From contig NZ_CP035300.1 of the NCBI RefSeq assembly GCF_004114615.1, positions 2,728,001 through 2,792,000 on the forward strand: a stretch of DNA of 64,000 bases, written 5' to 3'. Each line of letters opens with the position of its first letter. The first letter of the stretch is position 1. Under the pieces are notes generated by a model that saw nothing but the letters and a program-made list of their open reading frames with translations, searched no databases and had not been told where the DNA came from. This DNA is from Dyella sp. M7H15-1 (GTDB lineage Bacteria; Pseudomonadota; Gammaproteobacteria; Xanthomonadales; Rhodanobacteraceae). Made by a program: the position numbers and the translations under genes. This document shows, piece by piece, positions 39,916 through 47,529 of the stretch.

Positions 39916-40166
39916 GAGGTCGGATTATGCCGGGTGGCATGGGAACGGGGAACGGGGAAAAGAACCGCTCTGCCCAATGCCAGGCCAATCACCTTCCTCG
40001 CACGCCATCCGGGGCGAAAATCACCTTCTTTTGCACCATCAGACGTGCTTGCTGTTATTCGCCCCCTTTTCACGCCATTTCGGCCCCCCAGCGCCCGCAC
40101 ACGCTGTTAGCATCGTTCCAAACCGGCAGTAGGCCGGGACGCCACAAATAGATAAAGGACTAACCG

Positions 40167-41411
40167 TTGTCCCCGATCAAACCCAGCGCGCACCTCCATG
40201 AGGTGCGATACGAAATCCGCGGCGCACTAACCCGTCGTGCGCGCGAACTCGAAGCAGCCGGCTTGCCAATCATCAAGCTCAATATCGGCAACCCGGCCCG
40301 TTATGGCTTTACTGTGCCAAACCACTTGCGTGAAACCATCGCCGCGCACCTGCACGAAAGCGAAGCCTACGGCCACGAGCAAGGTCTGGAGCAGGCGCGC
40401 GAAGCCATCGCCGCGCAGCAGCGCGCACGCGGCGCGCGTCATGTGGAAGTGGAACGCATCTTTATTGGCAATGGCGTTAGCGAACTGATCGATCTGAGCC
40501 TGCGCGCCCTGCTGCAGCCAAGCGACGAGGTGCTACTACCCAGCCCGGATTATCCGCTGTGGAGCGCTGCCACCATCCTCAACGGCGGCGCGCCGCGCTA
40601 TTATCGCTGCCTGGCCGAAAACCGACACATGCCCGATCCGGAAGAGATCGAGGCCCTGATCACACCACGTACCCGTGCACTGGTGCTGGTCAACCCGAAC
40701 AACCCCACGGGTGCGGTGTATCCGCGCGCTTTGCTGGAACAGATCGTCGCCATCGCCGCACGTCATCATCTGTTGCTGCTGTGCGATGAGATCTACGACG
40801 AAATTCTCTATGACGACACCGCGTTTCAGCCGATCGCCGAAGTGGCCGGCAATCATCCATGCATCAGTTTCGGCGGCTTGAGCAAAGTACATCGCGCCTG
40901 CGGCTATCGCGTCGGCTGGCTGAGCCTTTCGGGCGACCTGACGCGCACGCGCGATTACCGCGACGCATTGCAACTGCTGGCAGCCTTGCGCTTGTGCGCA
41001 AACATCACCGCGCAATGGGCGGTGATCCCAGCCTTGCACGATGCCCCCACGATTAGCGCGCTGACTTCGCCGGGTGGACGTCTGCACGAAGCCCGCAAGG
41101 CCGTATTGGAAGGCGTTGCCGCCAGCGACTATCTGGATGTCGTGACGCCCAACGGTGCGCTGTATGCCTTTCCGCGCGTGCGCAGTGATCGCATCGCCCA
41201 CTTCAGCGACGACGCGTTTGCCTTGCGCCTGCTGGAAGAAGAATCGGTGTTGGTGGTACCTGGCTCCAGCTTCAATGTCCCCACCAGTCGCCACGTGCGC
41301 CTCACACTGTTGCCGCAACCCGCGCAACTACGCGAAGTGTTCGTGCGCATGGAGCGCGTGCTGGAGCGGATGGCGGCCGAACCGGCGCTTCGCGCCGTTG
41401 CCATCGCCTGA
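40167..41411 (+). CDS. alaA: PLP-dependent aminotransferase, AlaA-type
   Basis: Fold-type I aminotransferase of 414 residues that probably makes alanine from pyruvate using glutamate. It matches E. coli AlaA through most of its length: IKLNIGNPA, IFIGNGVSELI, NPNNPTGAVY, DEIYDEILYDD, and the PLP lysine in GGLSKVHRACGYRVGW. The start is a TTG at 40167 with AAAGGA upstream, giving the same MSPI beginning as AlaA. The SGNH hydrolase gene starts four bases after its stop, suggesting an operon. Confidence 0.88.
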   Translation: MSPIKPSAHLHEVRYEIRGALTRRARELEAAGLPIIKLNIGNPARYGFTVPNHLRETIAAHLHESEAYGHEQGLEQAREAIAAQQRARGARHVEVERIFIGNGVSELIDLSLRALLQPSDEVLLPSPDYPLWSAATILNGGAPRYYRCLAENRHMPDPEEIEALITPRTRALVLVNPNNPTGAVYPRALLEQIVAIAARHHLLLLCDEIYDEILYDDTAFQPIAEVAGNHPCISFGGLSKVHRACGYRVGWLSLSGDLTRTRDYRDALQLLAALRLCANITAQWAVIPALHDAPTISALTSPGGRLHEARKAVLEGVAASDYLDVVTPNGALYAFPRVRSDRIAHFSDDAFALRLLEEESVLVVPGSSFNVPTSRHVRLTLLPQPAQLREVFVRMERVLERMAAEPALRAVAIA

Positions 41412-41414
41412 TCC

Positions 41415-42020
41415 ATGTCCCTGCGTTATCTGGCTCTGGGTGATTCCTACACCATCGGCGAGGATGTCCTCGCCGATCAGCGTTGGCCTGTGCAGCTTGT
41501 GGAAAAACTGCGCCGGCACAGCATGCTTATCGACGATCCGCAGATCGTCGCGGCCACCGGCTGGACGACGGACGAACTGTCAGATGGCATGGACAAGGCC
41601 GAACTTGGCGCCAGCTACGACCTCGTCACCCTGTTGATCGGTGTCAACAATCAATATCGTGGCCGCCCTGCGGAGGAATACCGCATGCAGTTCCGCACTT
41701 TGCTGATGCGAGCCATGGCCCTGGCCGGTAAGCATCCGAAACGCGTGGTGGTGATATCCATTCCCGATTGGGGCGTTACGCCGTTTGGCCATAAGAGCAG
41801 CCGGGATCGGCGGCAAATCGCCACGGAATTGGATACCTTCAACACGATCGCCCGTATGGAAGCGCTCGAGGCTGGCGCCCGTTTCGTGAACATCACCGGC
41901 ATTTCCCGTGATCACGCCGATCTGGTCGCCTCGGACGGACTGCACCCATCCGGCGCGCAATACACGCTGTGGACGGATGCTATCGAACCCGCCGTCACGG
42001 AGGCGTTGGGACATCCCTGA
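41415..42020 (+). CDS. SGNH/GDSL-family hydrolase
   Basis: A 201-residue esterase/lipase-fold protein. Block I is LALGDSYTIGED with the nucleophile Ser11, block III is LLIGVNNQYRG with the oxyanion Asn, and block V is SDGLHPSG with the catalytic Asp-His. No signal peptide, so it is probably cytoplasmic. The substrate is not evident. It follows alaA by three bases and is followed by a broken phosphoesterase gene. Confidence 0.87.
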   Translation: MSLRYLALGDSYTIGEDVLADQRWPVQLVEKLRRHSMLIDDPQIVAATGWTTDELSDGMDKAELGASYDLVTLLIGVNNQYRGRPAEEYRMQFRTLLMRAMALAGKHPKRVVVISIPDWGVTPFGHKSSRDRRQIATELDTFNTIARMEALEAGARFVNITGISRDHADLVASDGLHPSGAQYTLWTDAIEPAVTEALGHP

Positions 42021-42181
42021 GCCGCCGTCGCTGGTGGCATCCGGACCACGGCACCGTGATCGCCGAAGTGCTGGATATGGCGAGTCGCGGCGTTGAGGTG
42101 ACCTATATCCCGGCAACCACGACGCGGCGCTGCGTGGCCTGGTCGGCAATCCATTTGCGGCGTGCGTATCGAACTGCGTCC
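42017..42181 (+). pseudogene. Decayed metallophosphoesterase (UDP-2,3-diacylglucosamine diphosphatase-like)
   Basis: Three successive frames give pieces of one protein. First comes RRRWWHPDHGTVIAEVLDMA ... VEVTYIP (from about 42023), then a one-base shift to PGNHDAALRGLVGNPF (about 42111-42159), then another shift to CGVRIELRPTA and a stop. PGNHD is the metal-binding signature of calcineurin-like phosphoesterases, and RRRWW ... PGNHDA fits the LpxH-like branch. The N-terminal metal motifs and the C-terminal part are missing, so this is a fragment. The remainder to 42335 shows no clear gene. Confidence 0.7.
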
Positions 42182-42335
42182 CACCGCCTGAAGCCCTCAT
42201 TCACCGAAATCTGCCCGCCCGCTTTCGCAAAGAAGTGCGCAAAACACGCAGCGGCTGTCAATGCCACCTTGAACCCGCCCGCGCCGCCAGCATATGTAGG
42301 GCGATACAATGATTACCTTTACCGGAACCCTCTAC

Positions 42336-43259
42336 ATGTCCCTCGACAGCGCCACCCGCGAACGTATCGAAAACCTGCTCAAAGACCACCGCGTGGTGCT
42401 GTTCATGAAGGGTACCCGCCAGCAGCCGATGTGCGGTTTCTCTGCCGCCGTCACCAACACTCTCAACGAGTTGCTACCCGACTATCACACGGTCAACGTG
42501 CTGGAAGATCCGGATATCCGCGAAGGTATCAAGCTATTCGGCAACTGGCCGACCCTTCCACAGCTTTATGTGGATGGCGAGCTGATCGGCGGCGCCGACA
42601 TCATTCGCCAGATGTACGGCAGCGGCGAACTGCATCAACTGTTCGGCGCCACGCCGCCGGATCGCACGCCGCCGGAAATCACCATGACCGACAAAGCCGC
42701 CGAAGCCATTCGCCAAGGCACGGCCAATGCGCAGGGCATGGCGCTGCATCTGGAAATCGGCCCGGATTACAGCGCTGGCTTCCAGCTTGCACCCGGCAGT
42801 GAGCACGACATCGTAATCGTCGCCAACGGCATCGAAGTCCATTTCGATCCGGCCAGCGCGCAGCGCGCCAAGGGCATCGTGATCGATTGGGTATCCACCC
42901 TGCAAGGCGAGGGTTTGAGCCTGAAGTTTCCTAGCGCCGTCGAATTGAAATCGATGAGCGTGCAGGAGCTGAAGCAGCGTCTGACCAAGGGCGATATCAC
43001 CTTGATCGACGTGCGCCCCGCGCAAGGCCGCATGATGGCAGCACCGCTGCCGCAAGCCCGCGTGCTGGAAGAGGAAGGTTATGCCACCCTCGCCGCCCTG
43101 CCGAAAGAGACCACACTGGCCTTTATCTGCCATCACGGCATTTCCAGCCGTAGCACCGCCGAGCGCTTTATCACGCATGGCTTCACTAACGTCTATAGCG
43201 TAGATGGCGGCATGGATGCGTGGGCGGCGGAGATTGACTCGAGCGTGCCGCGCTACTGA
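42336..43259 (+). CDS. Monothiol glutaredoxin (Grx4-type) fused to HesB-like and rhodanese domains
   Basis: A 307-residue three-domain protein. Residues 1 to about 105 are a CGFS monothiol glutaredoxin (Cys33 in PMCGFSAAV), which carries and transfers Fe-S clusters. About 110-195 resembles the HesB/IscA core (ITMTDKAAEAI ... GIEVHFDPASA) but has no cysteines, so it cannot bind clusters in the IscA way. About 205-307 is a rhodanese domain with the active-site loop Cys265-HHGISS. ATG at 42336 was taken; an earlier ATG at 42309 adds nine residues. The protein probably links sulfur transfer with Fe-S delivery, by inference from domains. Confidence 0.88.
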   Translation: MSLDSATRERIENLLKDHRVVLFMKGTRQQPMCGFSAAVTNTLNELLPDYHTVNVLEDPDIREGIKLFGNWPTLPQLYVDGELIGGADIIRQMYGSGELHQLFGATPPDRTPPEITMTDKAAEAIRQGTANAQGMALHLEIGPDYSAGFQLAPGSEHDIVIVANGIEVHFDPASAQRAKGIVIDWVSTLQGEGLSLKFPSAVELKSMSVQELKQRLTKGDITLIDVRPAQGRMMAAPLPQARVLEEEGYATLAALPKETTLAFICHHGISSRSTAERFITHGFTNVYSVDGGMDAWAAEIDSSVPRY

Positions 43260-43387
43260 ACCTTGGCGCAACACATTTTATTTGAGCAAATTACAATACA
43301 TTGCAACCATCCTCCTATTCGACCCTTCGAGGTACGGCAAAGCAGCCTCGACTCAGAAACGTCACGACTCGTGTCTTACGCCAACGC
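43260..43387. other. Non-coding junction before the AT-rich island
   Basis: AT-rich sequence after the glutaredoxin fusion with no gene seen. Composition changes here towards that of the island at 43.4-47.4 kb. Confidence 0.4.
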
Positions 43388-43714
43388 TTAAACCAAACAA
43401 GTGAGTAAACCGGACTGCATGGAGTTCATTGCATCCTGCCGCCCCATCTCGAATGCGCGTTTCACATCCATTTTAGCCGTGCAGTCCCAGGTCGATACCG
43501 GCACTTTTGCACTGGGCTGCCAATACGCTCGGTCTCCCGACGTGAACAACGTTGGCAACTTAGGGTCATGGCGCGTAAGTAGTACCAACGTTCGGCGACG
43601 TTGTTCAACCGTTTGCTCTTCGACGGGAACGCTGTCTACATAGCCGCCATCTAACGCGAACTCATCGTTGAGTAATCGCGCAGGCATGAATGGTGGCGCG
43701 GTGGCAGATGCAAC
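43388..43714 (-). pseudogene. Patatin-like phospholipase, 5'-truncated remnant
   Basis: Only the C-terminal 108 or so residues remain in frame: VASATAPPFMPARLLNDEF, then ALDGGYVDSVPVEE with the catalytic Asp of the DGG motif, then LVLLTRHDPKLP and a tail with WQPSAKVPVSTWDC. The Ser-containing GxSxG part is absent. Reading upstream, the frame ends at a TAA that belongs to a 17-bp repeat (43715-43731), so the break lies exactly at the repeat border. It cannot make active enzyme. Confidence 0.75.
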
Positions 43715-43731
43715 TTAAGTTCGGAGCATTG
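43715..43731. repeat. Single 17-bp repeat arm, identical to the 3698-3714 arm
   Basis: TTAAGTTCGGAGCATTG matches one terminal repeat of the element at 3618-3714 at all 17 positions. No partner arm was found nearby. It marks the truncation point of the patatin remnant. Confidence 0.75.
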
Positions 43732-43819
43732 GAGGCAAGAGTATGGCGGGTAACCGACTGCCCCATTCGAGCCACCTTCACGCCCTGCTCACATTTGGGC
43801 TCTCATCCATGTTGTCTCC

Positions 43820-43840
43820 ATCAGGTGTTTACCTGATTTT
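43820..43840 (+). terminator. Terminator-like hairpin upstream of the chaperone gene
   Basis: ATCAGGT (43820-43826) pairs with ACCTGAT (43831-43837), then TTTT. It is 70 bases before the chaperone start; it could end an upstream transcript or form part of the leader. No PIP box (TTCGC-N15-TTCGC) was found by eye in the upstream region. Confidence 0.45.
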
Positions 43841-43909
43841 ACATGTCGTGAATTATGCGCATGATCATTCCAGCGACCGATAACCCAGACGGATTGATCA
43901 GGCGAAAAA

Positions 43910-44377
43910 ATGAACAAAAGGATAGAAGGCATACTGGGAGAATTTGGCAAAAGGGTGAGTTTGCCTGATTTGGCATTTGATGCAACCGGCCATTGCCCCT
44001 TGCAATTCGATGAAAAAATAATCGTCAATCTACAAATACATGCGTCAAGCGGTAACTTGTTGATGTTTTCACCCGTTGGGGTCATTGGCGACGATGCCGA
44101 CCCATCGCTATTACGCCGGCTTTTAAACGCCAACGTCTTCTGGCAGGAAACCGCCGGCGCAACATTATCCGTCATTGGCCACGATGGCACCGTTATGCTG
44201 GCTATGCAAACGCCCGAAGACGCCATGTCGCTCGTCTCGTTTGAAGCTCAATTAGATGACTTCGTAAAAGCCGTGGAGTATTGGAGCGAGCAGCTTTCGA
44301 ACGAGAAAGCACCCGCTATAAACCATCACCAGGCTGACAAAAATGATTTATCTATCCATTTGACGAAGAGGGCATGA
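43910..44377 (+). CDS. Type III secretion chaperone, CesT/Tir-chaperone family
   Basis: A 155-residue protein with the order of elements of class I secretion chaperones. These are an N-terminal helix (MNKRIEGILGEFGKRV), a strand with FDEKIIVNLQI, the central LLRRLLNANVFWQETAGATL block, short strands (SVIGHDGTVMLAMQ) and a long C-terminal helix (VSFEAQLDDFVKAVEYWSEQL). Such chaperones dimerise and bind the N terminus of their effector in the cytoplasm. Its stop overlaps the next gene's start (ATGA), which identifies the 1008-residue protein as its likely client. Codon use and AT content differ from the flanking genes. No secretion apparatus genes lie in the window. Confidence 0.83.
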   Translation: MNKRIEGILGEFGKRVSLPDLAFDATGHCPLQFDEKIIVNLQIHASSGNLLMFSPVGVIGDDADPSLLRRLLNANVFWQETAGATLSVIGHDGTVMLAMQTPEDAMSLVSFEAQLDDFVKAVEYWSEQLSNEKAPAINHHQADKNDLSIHLTKRA

Positions 44378-47300
44378 ACGTGAATGTACCCGCTCGGCGT
44401 TTAGTTATCAAAGATTATGAAAACTTAGCAGAACTTGTAGATTATGAAGACTTCCGTCGCGCTGCTAAGCACGAGTATGACGACACTAACATTCGACTCA
44501 ATGAAAGTAACGTCCCTAAGTCAGGTTCCGGAAAATGGTATAGCAGCTTTAAGAATTTTTTCGGCAGGCTAATTGAGAAATTTACTAATAATGGTTACTC
44601 ATCTGCGCAAAAACAAGTGAATGCAGATGTTTATGGGGCATATATAGATGCCGTCAGCAATAAGTTTGGACATGTCGTCTGCGCCAAGGCACTAGCTGGC
44701 CTACCGAAGGAGCTAAACACGTTTAATACTCGCCTGAAAGCAGGGCATATAAAAAGTATGCATGCCTCACTGAATGAGGAACGTCGCGTTTTGATAGCTA
44801 ATAACAAGTTCCACATCACTCAGCAGGTGGCGGGCCATGTGGTGTTACAAGCGAATGATAAGCATCCGCCTTTTGTTATTCACGGGAGCGTTTGTGCTGG
44901 TTTTGAAAAAAAAATAAAAGATTGCCTTAAAGATTGCCTTGCAAAAGCGTATGGTATCAATTCATCATCTGAGTTTTGCCGACAAGCGCTAGATAAGATA
45001 TATAGTAAATTAACCGATAATGACAAGAAATTTATTGGTCGAAGCGTCCTTCAACTTTTTTGCCACGACGTTCAAGATCGTATTGAAAAAATCGACATTA
45101 ATTTATCATCGGATGCTGAATTGGCAAAGAAATTCAATGACTGTGTTGGTGATATGGTAGAAGCTTTTTTAAAAAATCCAACAAAAGAAGTTAAGTCAGA
45201 AGTCGATAAACAACGCTCTATATTGACATTCATTGAAGGTAAACATGACTTTACAGTAGAGGGAAATTTAAATCATTTAATTCAATTGGCTGAGGATGAT
45301 TCAGAATTGGTGGATTTTTTGGATGCCGTAAAGAAGGAGCTGAAACCAACGCCAATGTATGGAGAAGAGACCATATCATATATGGAGACTGTCTATCGTG
45401 AGGGAGTATCTTCCGACGCATTCGTCAATGCACTGCAATCACTTTGCGATGTACATCGGTTAGCTCCCAAGTCTTACAAGTGCAAGCCTGCACTTGCAAC
45501 GGTTCCAGATAAGATCAGTTCTAGTGAAAACCCCTTGGCACCTATCGCTTTGAAGGCGCGTAATCAGGTTCTGAAAATAAAAGAGACACAGCATAATAAT
45601 AGCTTGGCCGTATTAAACGATGCCATCGAAGACGGCTGTCTGGCGGCGATTAATGATCCTGCTGGTTTTAAGAAAAACATCGGATCTCTTTTGTATCACT
45701 TCCCGAGTATGATCCAAGAGCTACTTACTCTTGATGAAGCGATAACATTTGCGGAATCTGAAGATTTCAAATCGTGCAAAGCGTACGGAGAGCATGGAGG
45801 ATCTGGAACGGATCTTTCACAGTGCATATCTAAAATGCAGGAAGTGATTAAAAATCTGAAAAAATCTCTTTCATCATTGAAAGGAATGAAAGATAAAGAT
45901 AAAGTTGCAATGCAACTTGCGGTGGCGATTCAAAAGCAATGTACGATGCTTGAAAAGATCAATACGTTAGTGGAAACGGCCCTGAAAGCCGAAGCAGACC
46001 TGAAAGCAGCCGAAGCAGCCAAGAAAGCCGAAGCGGCTCAGAAAGAAGCCGAAGCGGCTCAGAAAGAAGCCGAAGCGGCTCAGGAAGCAGCCGAAGCGGC
46101 TCAGGAAGCAGCCGACGCGGCCGAAACGGAACAGAAAGCCGAAGCAGACCTGAAAGCAGCCGAAGCGGCCAAGAAAGCCGAAGCGGCCAAGAAAGCCGAA
46201 GCGGCCAAGAAAGCCGAAGCGGCCAAGAAAGCCGAAGCGGCCAAGAAAGCCGAAGCGGCCAAGAAAGCCGAAGTGGTCACGGAATTGTCTGGAAAGGAAA
46301 TTGCTGACATCGGCAGCGCAGGTATTCTTCGCTCTAGCAAGTGGAGGGCAAGTAACCTTATTAAGCGGATGGATATACATTTTAAGGATGCTACTAAGAA
46401 GGATGCGCCTAAATTTTCCCTCGATGACGGTAACTATATACGGAGTGGAAATTCCTTCTTAATAGGCATGCATAATACTGTTATAAGCATTTGCACCGTT
46501 CCGCAAGAGATTTGTGATGCTCAAGCCGCATTAGAGACCGTAATGCTCTCATCCACTTCGAAAGAACTTCCTGGGGCTTGGAATTCTAAAAAACTGGCGG
46601 AGCTCTTGCTGGCTATTGAAGAGCGGATCAATGAACTTAGCTTGTTAGGAGAAGAGTTCTACGAACATGAGATGCGTTATTATTCCAAAGATCATGGTGG
46701 CGAATGGTTTGAAGCACTAAAAAAGAACATCAGGACCCAGCACGATGAACTAACTGATTTAAAGATAGCTCTTCTTGATCGGATGGACTCAATAGCTAAA
46801 GATTATAAGGGAATCAGGCCGGAGTCTGGCCAAAGCAATGTGTACTACGAAGGCTTCGCAAGCAACGGCATCTTTAGCGAGGGCAATACTCCACAAGCTA
46901 AAGGTGTGCTTACGGACGAGCACGTCGAGCAGATCCGTCGCCCTGGTTCAACAAAGCGCACCGCCGACGGAAAGAATGACGAAGATGTGTTGGTGCTCCG
47001 CCAAATAGTGCAGGGGAAAGAGAAGTTCGTGGCTACGGGAGTTACCCGTAAGCAAATGGAAGGTGGCATGACCGCTGATGGCGCTCGGAAGATCTTAACC
47101 GTGCTCGACCTTGCGGAACAAGGTAAGTTTGACAACGTATCTGATGACGCTTGTATTTCCATGGCGAAGCTAGTTGTGGACAACCAATTCGAATCAGAAA
47201 TAGTCAAAGAATTACTTACGATGAGGGCAAGTTACCCCTCCATGGACAAGTTTCTTATTGGGTTGCCTAAGTTCGCCAAGGATGATCCGGATATGGCAAC

Positions 47301-47400
47301 GCATGTAGTGAATATTTGTTTGATAGAAGGAGGGCCGACGAACGCACTGATCGAGAGTATTTTTAAAGTGAACCGTTACGTTCACTTTCGATCGAATTAA
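44374..47400 (+). CDS. Large putative type III secreted effector, unknown family
   Basis: A 1008-residue protein without signal peptide or membrane span, coupled to the CesT-type chaperone by a 4-base overlap. I do not recognise any domain. Residues 1-60 are polar and unstructured-looking, as in secretion/chaperone-binding segments. About 70-535 is mostly alpha-helical with scattered cysteines. About 537-634 is an Ala/Glu/Lys/Gln repeat likely to form a long single helix or coiled coil. About 640-1008 is a second, mixed helical region (ends FKVNRYVHFRSN). The gene is far more AT-rich than its surroundings except within the repeat, a sign of recent transfer. An effector role is inferred from the chaperone; a non-secreted or other toxin role is possible. 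Confidence 0.75.
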   Translation: MNVNVPARRLVIKDYENLAELVDYEDFRRAAKHEYDDTNIRLNESNVPKSGSGKWYSSFKNFFGRLIEKFTNNGYSSAQKQVNADVYGAYIDAVSNKFGHVVCAKALAGLPKELNTFNTRLKAGHIKSMHASLNEERRVLIANNKFHITQQVAGHVVLQANDKHPPFVIHGSVCAGFEKKIKDCLKDCLAKAYGINSSSEFCRQALDKIYSKLTDNDKKFIGRSVLQLFCHDVQDRIEKIDINLSSDAELAKKFNDCVGDMVEAFLKNPTKEVKSEVDKQRSILTFIEGKHDFTVEGNLNHLIQLAEDDSELVDFLDAVKKELKPTPMYGEETISYMETVYREGVSSDAFVNALQSLCDVHRLAPKSYKCKPALATVPDKISSSENPLAPIALKARNQVLKIKETQHNNSLAVLNDAIEDGCLAAINDPAGFKKNIGSLLYHFPSMIQELLTLDEAITFAESEDFKSCKAYGEHGGSGTDLSQCISKMQEVIKNLKKSLSSLKGMKDKDKVAMQLAVAIQKQCTMLEKINTLVETALKAEADLKAAEAAKKAEAAQKEAEAAQKEAEAAQEAAEAAQEAADAAETEQKAEADLKAAEAAKKAEAAKKAEAAKKAEAAKKAEAAKKAEAAKKAEVVTELSGKEIADIGSAGILRSSKWRASNLIKRMDIHFKDATKKDAPKFSLDDGNYIRSGNSFLIGMHNTVISICTVPQEICDAQAALETVMLSSTSKELPGAWNSKKLAELLLAIEERINELSLLGEEFYEHEMRYYSKDHGGEWFEALKKNIRTQHDELTDLKIALLDRMDSIAKDYKGIRPESGQSNVYYEGFASNGIFSEGNTPQAKGVLTDEHVEQIRRPGSTKRTADGKNDEDVLVLRQIVQGKEKFVATGVTRKQMEGGMTADGARKILTVLDLAEQGKFDNVSDDACISMAKLVVDNQFESEIVKELLTMRASYPSMDKFLIGLPKFAKDDPDMATHVVNICLIEGGPTNALIESIFKVNRYVHFRSN
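45985..46275 (+). repeat. Coding repeat array, including six exact 18-bp tandem copies
   Basis: The 18-base unit GCCGAAGCGGCCAAGAAA (AEAAKK) is repeated six times without change from 46159 to 46266. Before it lie 21-base heptad units (EAEAAQK-type, about 46026-46112). A longer unit AEADLKAAEAAKKAEAA occurs twice. Units are multiples of three, so copy-number change would alter length without breaking the frame. Confidence 0.9.
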
Positions 47401-47529
47401 GCCAACGTACCTCTCCGAAGATAGCCAGTCTGCTTCCACCACTGGGACGTAGTGAAACGCGCATACCGTGTGCTGGCGGACACGTGGAATAGATCAAGCA
47501 CCCCTAGCCGGCTAACACTTGTCGTGGGT
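47401..47529. other. Junction between the island and the ispA gene
   Basis: No intact gene. On the minus strand one frame reads like a protein tail (STRYARFTTSQWWKQTGYLR), which might be a remnant of a lost gene or mobile element; this is weak. The G+C content rises here to that of the chromosome. Confidence 0.35.

Noticed and set aside
41969-42802. 277-codon plus-strand frame crossing the SGNH and glutaredoxin genes
   Set aside because: It starts inside one gene and ends inside another in the wrong frame; only its middle piece reflects a real, broken phosphoesterase.
43740-43909. PIP box or hrp box upstream of the chaperone gene
   Set aside because: I looked for TTCGC-N15-TTCGC and GGAACC-N16-CCAC and saw only poorly spaced TTC triplets, so no site is claimed.
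46159-46266. Regular repeats that could suggest a CRISPR array
   Set aside because: The units are contiguous 18-mers without spacers and are read in frame within a gene.
45967-46380. Open frame rich in FLGRFG repeats opposite the effector array
   Set aside because: It is the reverse reading of the 18-bp tandem units, not an independent gene.
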